Origin: a virus
Reading direction: 5' to 3' (one strand)
IMG/VR virus record: IMGVR_UViG_3300025012_000028
Location: 1 to 64,000 of that record
DNA length: 64,000 bases
The translations under genes and the position numbers were made by a program. Of this stretch, positions 56,561 to 64,000 are shown one piece after another; position 1 is the stretch's first letter, and every line of letters starts with the position of its first letter. Below the pieces are notes generated by a model that was given only the letters and a program-made list of their open reading frames with translations, made no database searches and was not told the DNA's origin.

Positions 56561-56894
56561 GTAGTTTATCTCTCAGTTCGTTCAAAAAGTAATTGATGAT
56601 ATGTTCTTCCACAACCGCTTTGAGGTAGTGTGGGCTGGTGAATGGACCTATCCTCAGACCAGATGGATCAATCGCATAACAGATAGTACCAACACTGTTT
56701 ATGAGCAATGCCCACGAACCATGCTTCTTAGCAACTTCTGCCTGAACCATTCTTCCCTTTCTCAAGTCAAAGTTAGGTTCAACGTGGATGTTGTTCTTCT
56801 GTTCGATGATCCTATTTTTCTTACCTAGAGTGTCATTGACAATGCGAAGTGCTACTTTAAGATCTTCTGGTGGGAGTACATGAGCGGTATTCAT
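56550..56894 (-). CDS. Hypothetical protein, 114 aa
   Basis: Start at ATG 56894 with GGAGG 5 nt upstream (the longer frame has no site). Mixed alpha/beta. Early promoter at 56927-56954. Unrecognised. Confidence 0.62.
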   Translation of the reverse strand: MNTAHVLPPEDLKVALRIVNDTLGKKNRIIEQKNNIHVEPNFDLRKGRMVQAEVAKKHGSWALLINSVGTICYAIDPSGLRIGPFTSPHYLKAVVEEHIINYFLNELRDKLPKI

Positions 56895-56926
56895 ATCAAC
56901 CTCCATAAACATGTTGGGATGGTTGG

Positions 56927-56954
56927 AGAATACCACTACTGTATGATATGTCAA
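56927..56954 (-). promoter_or_regulatory. Early sigma70-type promoter
   Basis: Leftward TTGACA, 16 nt, TATTCT; AGTAGTGG precedes the -10. Confidence 0.72.
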
Positions 56955-56959
56955 GGTTT

Positions 56960-57139
56960 TTATTTGACTCTACGAAGCGGAGCTTTCTTTAATTTGAAAC
57001 CACAATCATTTGCGAATTTTAACATCTCTTCTTCGGAAAAGGTTCTGTTGAAGAACATCGTCATTGAAAGTTCTCCCGAAGCAGATAGAACCAATTCAAT
57101 ATCTTCACCATTATCATTTTCAAATAGATACTTATCCAT
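56960..57139 (-). CDS. Hypothetical protein, 59 aa
   Basis: MDKYLFENDNGEDIEL start; acidic half, then basic end (KLKKAPLRRVK). Overlaps the upstream gene's end by 8 nt. Unrecognised. Confidence 0.58.
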   Translation of the reverse strand: MDKYLFENDNGEDIELVLSASGELSMTMFFNRTFSEEEMLKFANDCGFKLKKAPLRRVK

Positions 57140-57563
57140 TTAACTTACCACACTGTCTGTAGCTAGTCCATTTACAAGTTTCAGAATCCAAAGAGCAACT
57201 AGAATCTCCGTTCTTATAATAGCAGTTTTTACCTTTGTATAAAGGTGCATTGCATATTGGACAGAATTCGAAATCATCGAGGAGTTCGTATCCACAAACA
57301 CACATTTTGGAGTTTCTTACTTTCTTACCCTCACTCAGTACCACAGCATTAAGTTTCCTAAGAAGAATTCTCGCTTTCTCTGAAATGACTTCATCATCTT
57401 TATAATAAAGAAGAATGTCAGTCAGATATTTTTCGACCTTACGAAACCCAATATGTTCAGACAAATCTTCATAGTGCGATATGGGTTTATTGAAAAACGA
57501 AAGATCAAATGGGATTTTGAGATTCTTTAAGGATTCAAGTAAGATTTCTTTATCAACGTTCAT
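57132..57563 (-). CDS. Zinc-ribbon protein, 143 aa
   Basis: Start at ATG 57563 (GAGG upstream). Helical first half; C-terminal CVCGYE...CPICN and further Cys form a zinc ribbon. Stop of the upstream mini-gene overlaps its ATG (ATGA). Confidence 0.6.
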   Translation of the reverse strand: MNVDKEILLESLKNLKIPFDLSFFNKPISHYEDLSEHIGFRKVEKYLTDILLYYKDDEVISEKARILLRKLNAVVLSEGKKVRNSKMCVCGYELLDDFEFCPICNAPLYKGKNCYYKNGDSSCSLDSETCKWTSYRQCGKLNG

Positions 57564-57664
57564 TTGTTGGTTCCTCTCTTTAATGGACAAATATAACCTT
57601 CGGGTGGTTCAGTACACCATTCACATCTGATAGTTCTATCTAAGGGACAGAATTTAGTTTTCAT
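57560..57664 (-). CDS. Tiny Cys-rich protein, 34 aa
   Basis: MKTKFCPLDRTIRCEWC...ICP: four Cys, probable zinc knuckle. Overlaps both neighbours by 4 nt, showing coupling. Confidence 0.5.
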   Translation of the reverse strand: MKTKFCPLDRTIRCEWCTEPPEGYICPLKRGTNK

Positions 57665-58482
57665 GACATCTCATTATATATTCTTTTCATGTCTCCATAT
57701 CTATGTTCAAGCTTGTTTATAATCTCATCGAACATATCATCCCACTCTTCCAGAATATCCAACTTCAGTTCGGAATTCTCAATTAATTCTTCTATGGGTT
57801 CAATGATATTTATCTGGTTGAATCTGGTGAGTTTGGATTGTAATGTTGACCACGCCACAGTAAAGAAATTGTGGAAGGATTCCTTTATCATATCTTCGTG
57901 GGTATTATATGATTTTGCTACCTGAGACATTTCTTCGTCTCTCATGGAATCATATTCACCTACCTGCTTGGCGAACCTTTCACCTTTTCTTCCACCCCTA
58001 GCACGGAACGTTAAAGAACCACCGGGATCAATTCTGGTAACATTTCCTTTGTTATCTACGATAAGATTTCCTGCAAAGTCACCTGTTCCTGCCGTGTCCC
58101 AATTCGCAATGAAGATATCTACTGCGAATCCTTTCACAAAGTCTTTATAATTCGTCAACTGAGCGAAATCTACATGTGTTCCGTGGCTTTGTTGGGAAGC
58201 AAGCATGATCTGATCATCTTTTATATAAAGGTCGGCGTAAGGCACCTTTATGTTGAAATTATGATATAACTCATAAGCCAGATATTCAACGAGTATATGA
58301 AGGACGGAATCATTGTATGCATCGTAAAGATGGACAGAAGGAGTCTTGACAAAGTAAGTCGTTCCTTTCGTATCTTTATATTTCCTCACATCATGAGAAC
58401 TTCCAATGTCCTGAGTTTCAGTTGTGGACAGTTCACCTTTTTTGAAAGCCATTTCCATGAGGTAAGATTTAAAGGATTTCAT
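57661..58482 (-). CDS. HipA/PI-kinase-like protein with capsid-targeting N-terminus
   Basis: 273 aa. Residues 1-10 MKSFKSYLME fit the T4 capsid targeting sequence and end at an L-x-E protease site. The kinase-like core has TTYFVKTP (possible nucleotide-binding Lys), IFIANWDTAG, GNLIVD and RIDPGGSLTFRARG (metal-binding Asp). Such folds phosphorylate proteins or lipids. I infer packaging and injection. Start overlaps the upstream stop by 4 nt. Confidence 0.62.
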   Translation of the reverse strand: MKSFKSYLMEMAFKKGELSTTETQDIGSSHDVRKYKDTKGTTYFVKTPSVHLYDAYNDSVLHILVEYLAYELYHNFNIKVPYADLYIKDDQIMLASQQSHGTHVDFAQLTNYKDFVKGFAVDIFIANWDTAGTGDFAGNLIVDNKGNVTRIDPGGSLTFRARGGRKGERFAKQVGEYDSMRDEEMSQVAKSYNTHEDMIKESFHNFFTVAWSTLQSKLTRFNQINIIEPIEELIENSELKLDILEEWDDMFDEIINKLEHRYGDMKRIYNEMS

Positions 58483-59009
58483 AACAGTTCTACCTTGAAT
58501 TTTTCTTCTAAGAATTCAATAAAATCATCTTTGGTTGGATATTGGTCTAAATGAACACTATCAAAATATTCATTATCATAATACTCATTCAACACTTTTT
58601 CAAATATCTGTAACTGTATAACATATTTATTCAAAGGTTTAATAGGACGTTTGACCACCTCTTCTTGTTCATCATAATATGGTGTATGATTGTATGGTCG
58701 TTCGTTATTGAAAGCATCTTTGTCGTTTGCATAATAATTAAAAGGCTCAATCTTAAAATTGTGACTGAGTTTATCTCCATCAATAATAAATCTACACTCA
58801 CTTGGGATAGATTCTCTATCCCATTTATGAAAGTTTTTGTCTCTTGTAAGACTGACACCATCATAACCCATCTGTCTTAACATATTGCTGTTTGTGATTT
58901 GCACTAAACTTTCCAATGAAGTATAATGATAAAGAATTCCAACCTGTTTGGCTTCATATAGCTGTTCATCTTTAAGGATATCCTGAATGAGTTGTTCGAA
59001 TAGAGTCAT
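58479..59009 (-). CDS. ADP-ribosyltransferase-like protein with cleavable N-terminus
   Basis: 176 aa from ATG 59009 (AGGTG before it). N-terminal ~20 residues are acidic/helical and end LYEA, an (I/L)-x-E-A prohead protease site. Then LYHYTSLESL (possible catalytic His), GVSLTRDKNF and EQEEVV resemble ART folds. Substrate unknown. T4 packages the ADP-ribosyltransferase Alt in a similar way. Confidence 0.58.
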   Translation of the reverse strand: MTLFEQLIQDILKDEQLYEAKQVGILYHYTSLESLVQITNSNMLRQMGYDGVSLTRDKNFHKWDRESIPSECRFIIDGDKLSHNFKIEPFNYYANDKDAFNNERPYNHTPYYDEQEEVVKRPIKPLNKYVIQLQIFEKVLNEYYDNEYFDSVHLDQYPTKDDFIEFLEEKFKVELL

Positions 59010-59010
59010 A

Positions 59011-59424
59011 TCACCTAGTTTCCTTTCGGTTCTTCCAAAATGCTTTACCATCTTCTTCCATCCAACCATCCGTGGGTTGTGGGTTTAAACCAATTGAATC
59101 TAGAAAGTCATAAATTGCGGTAGCTACACCCTGTCTTCGAAACTTTGGTTCCACTTTAACACCCTCAACACTTCCCCAATCATAATAATCTGCATGACCA
59201 ACATACTCTTCTTCGTGGTAAGCGATCACTTCATACATTTCATTTGAACCATAAAATTCTTCAAATCTTTCTTCATCAAATTTACCTTTTCTAATAATCA
59301 ACTTTAATGGAAGACCTTTGTTGGTAATCACATTCCTTTGGAATGATCTACCGGAGTTCAAAGCTTTAATTAGTTTCCACACCTTTTCTTGGTCTTCTAT
59401 TAAAAATTTTTTAAATGAAATCAT
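59011..59424 (-). CDS. GNAT acetyltransferase with capsid-targeting N-terminus
   Basis: 137 aa. Starts MISFKKFLIE, the capsid targeting pattern ending L-x-E. The GNAT acetyl-CoA site is VKVEPKFRRQGVATAIYDFL (R-R-Q-G-V-A). Target unknown. Part of the coupled late leftward operon. Confidence 0.72.
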   Translation of the reverse strand: MISFKKFLIEDQEKVWKLIKALNSGRSFQRNVITNKGLPLKLIIRKGKFDEERFEEFYGSNEMYEVIAYHEEEYVGHADYYDWGSVEGVKVEPKFRRQGVATAIYDFLDSIGLNPQPTDGWMEEDGKAFWKNRKETR

Positions 59425-59789
59425 TTCCCATTCCTATCATAATATCTATATCCTTGAAAACCTTTCTGTGGAATTGGATTGTCTAAATGTTTCAAATCAT
59501 TCATATGAAGAATGTTACCTTTCCACACTCTTCCGGTTGTTGAACATTGTTCTTCAGAATCTCTATCTATTCGGAAGATTCTCATCGAGGATTCTATAAA
59601 ACCATTCTTCACAAAATATATTCTAGAACCAACCGAAATGTCTTTGGGTAATTTTTTCATTGTCCAGAACTGAGTTTCATTATTATCGATCATATGTTGA
59701 GTTTCTAAATCATCATTTTTATATTGAGATTTAGGAATAGTCACAACTATATCTCTTTGTTCGGTTAGGAATTGTTTGAATGAAATCAT
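59421..59789 (-). CDS. Unknown protein with capsid-targeting N-terminus
   Basis: 122 aa. Starts MISFKQFLTE, the same decapeptide pattern. The rest is beta-rich and not recognised; it includes GRVWKGNILHMND. First of the putative packaged proteins after the HNH gene, overlapping neighbours by 4 nt. Confidence 0.66.
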   Translation of the reverse strand: MISFKQFLTEQRDIVVTIPKSQYKNDDLETQHMIDNNETQFWTMKKLPKDISVGSRIYFVKNGFIESSMRIFRIDRDSEEQCSTTGRVWKGNILHMNDLKHLDNPIPQKGFQGYRYYDRNGK

Positions 59790-60714
59790 TGTTTATCCAA
59801 CTTGAGATGAGAATAAATTTTGTTGATATGAGAAAGAAAATCTTCTTGTGTAAAATCCCATTTCATCCTATTGCAATGTTGGCAACATGATACCACATAT
59901 ACCCCTTTGAAGAATCTATTCTATCTATTCCAATATTACTATCATTGCCACAATATCCGCAAGTTGAGTGTAGTAATTTATCAAAATCTTCTTTTGAAAT
60001 GGAAAAATCTAAATTCCTCTCTTTTGCTTTGGTCGAATATCTATAAAACAAATTTCCATATTTTGGTTTGTTTCTGTGGTTATAATTGAAAGGTGAACGT
60101 TGAAATTTTATTATTTTAGTAATATGATTTAATATATTATCCAAATTAAAATTCATCTTAGCTATATTGCATCTATAACAACACGAACAACAATTATCCA
60201 ACGTGTAACCAAGTTCATTATCAATTCTATCTATTCCTATAGTTTCTATATCGTTCCCACAATATGAACAGGACAAATTCCAAAAAGATTCAAACTCTAT
60301 TAAAGATAAACCAAATTCAATTTTTCTCTGAGTTGCACTGTTTTTATATTGATTATATTTGCCTTTAATTGTTTTACTATATTTTTTACTTCGTATTAAA
60401 TGTGCTTCTTTATTTTTATTGTAATCTTCTTTATCTAAATCTCTGGCTTGTTTTAAATTTTGTATTCTCCAAGTTTTCCTTTGAATACTTCTTTCTTCCG
60501 AATGATTATCTCTGTATATTTTATTTTTCTTTAATATTTCAGATTTATTTTCTTGGTAATATATTTTACATTGTTCGATCCTATTAAACGCAATATCCTC
60601 TTTATTATCTGATCGGTATTGATTAATTTTATCTTTATTTTTTCTTCTATATTCTTTATCATACTCTTTCTTTTTCTGTTTCTTTTCATCCGTTGGAAAT
60701 TTTTCTGCTGACAT
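59786..60714 (-). pseudogene. HNH homing endonuclease, frameshifted in second zinc module
   Basis: 283-codon open part (60714-59863) with a long basic N-terminus, one complete module (CSYCGNDIETIGIDRID ... CCYRCN) and the start of another (CGYCGNDSNIGIDRID). A frame change near 59885-59904 breaks the second module; its tail (VVSCCQHCNRMKWDF ... HLKLDKQ) continues in another frame to 59786 and still overlaps the next ATG. The intact first module may still be functional. Confidence 0.7.
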
Positions 60715-60811
60715 TCGTCAATCTCCTTTATAAATATGTAATGAATGAGGACAACAGTAATAATCTCCTGCTGCTGTTTAATTGTCTCTAGCAATTAAAC
60801 TTACTCATTTT
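60715..60811 (-). promoter_or_regulatory. Conserved leader RNA of HNH gene
   Basis: Leftward leader: AAATGAGTAAGT, hairpin TTTAATTG/CAATTAAA, potential stem CAGCAG/CTGTTG holding GGAGA, CTGTTGTCCT, TATTTAT, AAGGAG. The block order equals that of the GIY-YIG leader at 12.8 kb, with different stem bases. Confidence 0.62.
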
Positions 60812-60819
60812 TATTTATA
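60812..60819 (-). promoter_or_regulatory. T4-type late promoter (leftward)
   Basis: TATAAATA on the minus strand, start of the HNH/effector operon. Confidence 0.78.
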
Positions 60820-60821
60820 CT

Positions 60822-61319
60822 TTAAGCTAAGTATTTGTGGACATGGAGGTAGCTTTGAAAAGACACCAAATGTTTACATAAGAAAGGTATCTTTAACTTA
60901 TTTACCGGAGGACGGTTTTTAGTTTTCCTTTTGTAAGCTTTTGGAGGACCACCAAATATACATTTTTGCTTCCATGCCCACCATGAACTCCTAAACCGGA
61001 AGTCGTTGCACGAACATCTAATTTTAACATCAGTTTCTAATGTAGGTTTTATGAAGTAATAATTCTCTTCTTTGTATTCGATAGTTCCATATTCGCCTTG
61101 TTCTGGTGGTTCATCAAAAAACTTTATGTTTTGGAACTGTATATCTACAACGTGTTTGACATTTTCTTGTGTATAACCGTGACATGTTCCCTGTGCTAAA
61201 ATAGTTTTAGTCCCGACATAGGGTATTAACTGGGTCAAATTCCACCCATCATTCTGTGCATAATTAACCCGCCATGCTGCCAATTTTTTTGCATTATCAA
61301 AAAGTTCTAACAAGTTCAT
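60822..61319 (-). CDS. SWIM-type zinc-finger protein, 165 aa
   Basis: C-terminal CSCNDF (~102-105), later FLCKHL (C, H) form a CxC...CxH SWIM zinc site in a basic region. SWIM domains bind DNA or proteins. Late leftward operon, role unknown. Confidence 0.65.
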   Translation of the reverse strand: MNLLELFDNAKKLAAWRVNYAQNDGWNLTQLIPYVGTKTILAQGTCHGYTQENVKHVVDIQFQNIKFFDEPPEQGEYGTIEYKEENYYFIKPTLETDVKIRCSCNDFRFRSSWWAWKQKCIFGGPPKAYKRKTKNRPPVNKLKIPFLCKHLVSFQSYLHVHKYLA

Positions 61320-61344
61320 ATATCAAACCTTTTATATTTATTTA

Positions 61345-61911
61345 TCATTTCTTGATGATGTAACAAAAGCCATTCCCCACCTTTTCATCCACATCCAAAC
61401 ACTCTACAATTTCCAACTCCATATAATCGATCAACTCCCTAAATGTTTCGGTTGTCCATACACTCCAATGTTGATGTTCGTCAAATGGAATATAATTTTC
61501 TTTGTGTCTATCAATCAATTCTTGTAATGAAGTACAATCTCTATCTTTATCGAAGGTTCTGTCCTTATGAGGACAAATGATAAAGATAAACCCACCTTTT
61601 TTAATGACTCTACGCCACTCGTTAATAGCTTTGATTGGATCGTAGAAATGTTCTATAACATGTGATGTGATTACATAATCAATAGATTCGTCTGCAATTA
61701 ATAAATCGTCGCCACACGAAATAATATCCACCGGCATTGCTTCACCACATAACTCTATCTCTTTCAATTTAAATATTGTAGACATATCATCCGTATAATC
61801 TACATTCTTACAGTTAGGAAGATTGAAAGAATTATGTGCGGAACCACCGATTTCCACGCCTACCAATTCATCCAAATATTTATGAGCTAGTGCGCTATCC
61901 TTAAATTTCAT
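61345..61911 (-). CDS. SAM-dependent methyltransferase (class I, small)
   Basis: 188 aa. GVEIGGSAHN (motif I), VDIISCGDDLLIAD, SIDYVITSHVIEHFYDP and GGFIFIICPH match Methyltransf_11-type enzymes on small molecules or sugars. Overlaps the glycosyltransferase end by 11 nt, so the two probably act together on a glycan. Confidence 0.78.
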   Translation of the reverse strand: MKFKDSALAHKYLDELVGVEIGGSAHNSFNLPNCKNVDYTDDMSTIFKLKEIELCGEAMPVDIISCGDDLLIADESIDYVITSHVIEHFYDPIKAINEWRRVIKKGGFIFIICPHKDRTFDKDRDCTSLQELIDRHKENYIPFDEHQHWSVWTTETFRELIDYMELEIVECLDVDEKVGNGFCYIIKK

Positions 61912-62866
61912 TCAAAAATTCCTCCCAGATTTTACCATATGATTCGTTAAAACAATAATGTTGCTTAACAAAATTGTAAGCGTTGTAACTCAGTCTGATA
62001 CGTTCTGATTCATTGTCGATTAGCAATCTCAAATTCTCATACCAGTTTTCAAATAAGCCAGTCTCATTTTCCAAGATGGTGTGGACGTATGGGTAAACTC
62101 TGTCTGAGATAGTAGCGATGGAGTGTAGAGAATATTCTAAGAACTTAATGTTGGATTTACTTTGGTTGAATAAATTATTTTGACAGGGGATCAAACCTAT
62201 ATCCAATTTTAATTTATCTATTGTGTTGTGGTATTCATTCACTTCTGTCCAAGGTTGATTTGTGATTTTGATGTGGGACAAGCAATCTGGGATTTCACCA
62301 TAAATTATAATCTCAACTTCTTCTTGAATTCTTTCCAGAGCAGTTATAAGTTCATTAGAGAAATCCCCATTGTGTGAACGACTTCCTACCCACCCAACTT
62401 TTAGTTTTGTGTTGTGGTGTGGTGTTAGTGGTCTGGATTGAATATTGTTGGGTATTACTATGACACGTCTATTGAAATGATCGTGGATATATTGTGCCAG
62501 TGGTTCGGTGGAACATATCACCCCATCTACCAATTCAATATTTGTTGACAGGATTTTTAATTTGTTCTCTGTACAGAACCTTTTTGCAGGATTATAATCT
62601 GGAAGTTCAAAGAGATTATCATCCACGTCCACATAAACCTTTTTAATTCGTTTTCGGTTTCTCAACCAAGGGTATAACTTTTCGTGGTAAAAATCCGAGA
62701 ATGGTCTTTGGATTATAAACAGATCGTAGTTTAAAAGCTGCAAATCAATTTCTTTGGGAGTTTTTAATATTGAGACGTTGTGGTTTTGAGAAAGGTAATT
62801 GGATGGATAACTTACCCGATATAATCCACACCCTCCGGTATCGTCTGTCATAAAACAAATATTCAT
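61901..62866 (-). CDS. Glycosyltransferase, GT4-like (GT-B fold)
   Basis: 321 aa. N-terminal GGCGLYRV loop, DVDDNLFELP in the middle, then KVGWVGSRSHNGD and the C-terminal KFLEYSLHSIATISD donor-binding region. Target may be a virion protein, DNA or host glycan. Late promoter upstream. Confidence 0.78.
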   Translation of the reverse strand: MNICFMTDDTGGCGLYRVSYPSNYLSQNHNVSILKTPKEIDLQLLNYDLFIIQRPFSDFYHEKLYPWLRNRKRIKKVYVDVDDNLFELPDYNPAKRFCTENKLKILSTNIELVDGVICSTEPLAQYIHDHFNRRVIVIPNNIQSRPLTPHHNTKLKVGWVGSRSHNGDFSNELITALERIQEEVEIIIYGEIPDCLSHIKITNQPWTEVNEYHNTIDKLKLDIGLIPCQNNLFNQSKSNIKFLEYSLHSIATISDRVYPYVHTILENETGLFENWYENLRLLIDNESERIRLSYNAYNFVKQHYCFNESYGKIWEEFLNEI

Positions 62867-62874
62867 ATTTTCTC

Positions 62875-62903
62875 TTGACTTTAATTTAAAATGGTGGTAA
62901 TAT
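62875..62903 (+). promoter_or_regulatory. Early sigma70-type promoter
   Basis: TTGACT, spacer TTAATTTAAAATGGTGG, TAATAT; 16 of 17 spacer bases equal those at 40832. Confidence 0.8.
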
Positions 62904-62911
62904 TATTTATA
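62904..62911 (-). promoter_or_regulatory. T4-type late promoter (leftward)
   Basis: TATAAATA on the minus strand, 38 nt upstream of the glycosyltransferase ATG, divergent from the adjoining early promoter. Confidence 0.75.
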
Positions 62912-62930
62912 CCAACAAGGAGGAGTGATT

Positions 62931-63140
62931 ATGAAACGAGTTAAAGGACATACTGCATCATATACTCGCACTGGTGCCAACGATTCGTATCATATGGTAC
63001 GGTGTTCTTGTGGATGGCAACCCTCTCATTCGCGCAACACCAAAGAGGGAATTGTGGCAGCGTTCGATAACCACAAAGCCATCATAATTTCCGAAATGGA
63101 AAATATAACTGTGTTAGCAGTTTTTCAAAAATATTCTTAA
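62931..63140 (+). CDS. Hypothetical protein, 69 aa
   Basis: ATG 62931 behind AGGAGG. MVRCSCGWQ contains a CxC pair; one zinc site is possible. First gene after the 62875 promoter. Confidence 0.62.
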   Translation: MKRVKGHTASYTRTGANDSYHMVRCSCGWQPSHSRNTKEGIVAAFDNHKAIIISEMENITVLAVFQKYS

Positions 63141-63150
63141 GGAGGAAATT

Positions 63151-63318
63151 ATGAAAGAATCCATCTTCAAAGTCGGTGATGCTGTCAAATATTGTCCCAA
63201 AGATTCGATGTTGGTGTGGTATGGAACGGTGGTTTCCGTGGGTAAAAAATATATGAAAATAAAGTATAGTGATGAAACCATTGAAAAAGTTGCCATCAAT
63301 TTAGTAAATTTCGATTGA
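63151..63318 (+). CDS. SH3-like small protein, 55 aa
   Basis: MKESIFKVGDAVKYCPKDS..WYGTVVSVGKKYMKIKYSD: a small barrel-like pattern (KOW/SH3). Behind AAGGAGG. Unrecognised role. Confidence 0.58.
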   Translation: MKESIFKVGDAVKYCPKDSMLVWYGTVVSVGKKYMKIKYSDETIEKVAINLVNFD

Positions 63319-63342
63319 CTTTATTTTAAATCCTGATATAAT
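63315..63342 (+). promoter_or_regulatory. Early sigma70-type promoter
   Basis: TTGACT, 16 nt TTATTTTAAATCCTGA, TATAAT. Confidence 0.78.
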
Positions 63343-63371
63343 CTTTCCATAAACCAATGAGGGAGGAAGTT

Positions 63372-63566
63372 ATGGAAGAGAAAATGGTCGAGGTTGAAAT
63401 GTCGTGTGGCTGTTTTTTTCAAGTTCCCGAATCCATTTCCGAGGATATGGGGGAAGTTGAAGGTTATCTTCTCGATGAAAAATATATCAACGTTCAACAA
63501 ATGGACGTATCGCGCTTCGATGCGGTCTGCTCCAAATGTCATAGAACCATAATGAAGGATATTTAA
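63372..63566 (+). CDS. Small zinc-site protein, 64 aa
   Basis: ATG 63372 behind GGGAGG. MSCGCFF near 10-16 and VCSKCH at the end (CxC and CxxCH). Acidic. Unrecognised. Confidence 0.6.
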   Translation: MEEKMVEVEMSCGCFFQVPESISEDMGEVEGYLLDEKYINVQQMDVSRFDAVCSKCHRTIMKDI

Positions 63567-63791
63567 ATGGAACTGGTTAAAGTGGTTGTTCACACCATCT
63601 TTGAACATGATGGTTTGACCTTCAGTGTAAGTGTGACTGCGGTTCAGAAACACAAAGAAATCATCGGGGTCTATGTTGATCGTGAAGGGAATCAGAATGA
63701 TCTGTACGCTAAATCAATCTATGGTAAACAAGTAATCGAAACGTTGGGGGCTTATACTAAAGAACATGGAATTTTAAGTAAGGAGAGATAA
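63567..63791 (+). CDS. Hypothetical protein, 74 aa
   Basis: Starts immediately after the previous stop; mostly beta. Unrecognised. Confidence 0.6.
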   Translation: MELVKVVVHTIFEHDGLTFSVSVTAVQKHKEIIGVYVDREGNQNDLYAKSIYGKQVIETLGAYTKEHGILSKER

Positions 63792-64000
63792 ATGGAAAAT
63801 CTTGGGTGTAAAGTTAAACTAATACATTCTCGTTATGGGTTTCTTATGATTAGGAATGTCACAGAAATTCATTTCAACCATCATCACGTCAAAGAGCGGT
63901 TCCTGAAAAAGATCAGTCTTGCAATCGAATCTGATATCCACGCGACAGGCGGAACGTATGATATGGATGAAGTAATGGAATTCGAAACTGAATTGGAAAT
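63792..64000 (+). CDS. Hypothetical protein, N-terminal 69 codons (runs off right edge)
   Basis: ATG behind AAGGAGAG. Basic and His-rich part (IHFNHHHVKERFLKK), then an acidic tail. Incomplete; unrecognised. Confidence 0.58.
   Translation, partial: MENLGCKVKLIHSRYGFLMIRNVTEIHFNHHHVKERFLKKISLAIESDIHATGGTYDMDEVMEFETELE

Noticed and set aside
60729-60736. TATAAATA on the plus strand near the HNH start
   Set aside because: Points toward the opposite-strand operon with no rightward gene; it is part of the minus-strand ribosome-site region.
1-64000. Genome-wide UGA recoding
   Set aside because: Many genes end in TGA, including ATGA overlaps; only two odd TGA cases were found.
1-64000. CRISPR arrays, insertion sequences, rRNA, attachment sites
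   Set aside because: No spaced direct repeats, transposase, rRNA or integrase signatures were seen.

Overview
The window is a piece of a large, AT-rich, tailed-phage genome from the T4 superfamily (a distant relative, contractile-tailed). No host genes, ribosomal RNA or CRISPR arrays are visible. The case for T4 kinship is direct: a late sigma factor like T4 gp55, T4-type late promoters (TATAAATA), UvsY next to UvsW, a gp61-like primase, gp19/gp48/gp54-like tube proteins, and gp53, gp27 and gp5-like baseplate proteins. Early genes carry sigma70-type promoters with an unusually conserved spacer and extended -10. The host cannot be named from sequence alone.

Layout. 1-8.7 kb is mostly a leftward early operon (RNA ligase, small proteins, N6-adenine-type methyltransferase, a stand-alone sigma-region-4-like protein, two metallophosphoesterases), invaded by two rightward homing endonucleases. 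8.7-33.9 kb runs rightward: RlmN/Cfr-like radical SAM enzyme, UvsY, UvsW, gp55, HD hydrolase, primase, many tiny proteins, a beta-glucosyltransferase-like protein, class II ribonucleotide reductase, a von Willebrand A protein, ferritin, another phosphoesterase, CYTH protein and an exported lytic transglycosylase. 34.1-38.9 kb is a tRNA cluster (Met, Leu-UAA, Asn, Ser, Thr, Gly, Gln, Pro, Arg) interleaved with structured RNAs, two endonucleases and small genes. 39-45 kb holds a fourth phosphoesterase, two SF1 helicases, NADAR and an HNH endonuclease. 45.3-56.6 kb is the late tail/baseplate operon. 56.6-62.9 kb is a leftward block ending in glycosyltransferase, methyltransferase and a late operon of putative packaged enzymes. 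62.9-64 kb begins another early rightward operon.

How the genes fit together. Host sigma70 polymerase would read the early promoters; gp55 would then direct polymerase to TATAAATA promoters in front of tail genes, the ferritin gene, most homing endonucleases and the leftward effector operon. The most interesting system is that operon (57.7-59.8 kb): three proteins begin with a decapeptide matching the T4 capsid targeting sequence, and a fourth has a compatible cleavage site. The products look like a kinase-like protein, an ADP-ribosyltransferase-like protein, a GNAT acetyltransferase and an unknown. I infer that they are packaged in the head, trimmed by the prohead protease and injected, as T4 Alt and the internal proteins are. 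Other notable points are a leader RNA shared by two unrelated homing endonuclease genes, a tRNA nested inside a LAGLIDADG endonuclease gene, a candidate -1 frameshift in a tail assembly gene, and possible pseudoknotted RNAs in the tRNA cluster.
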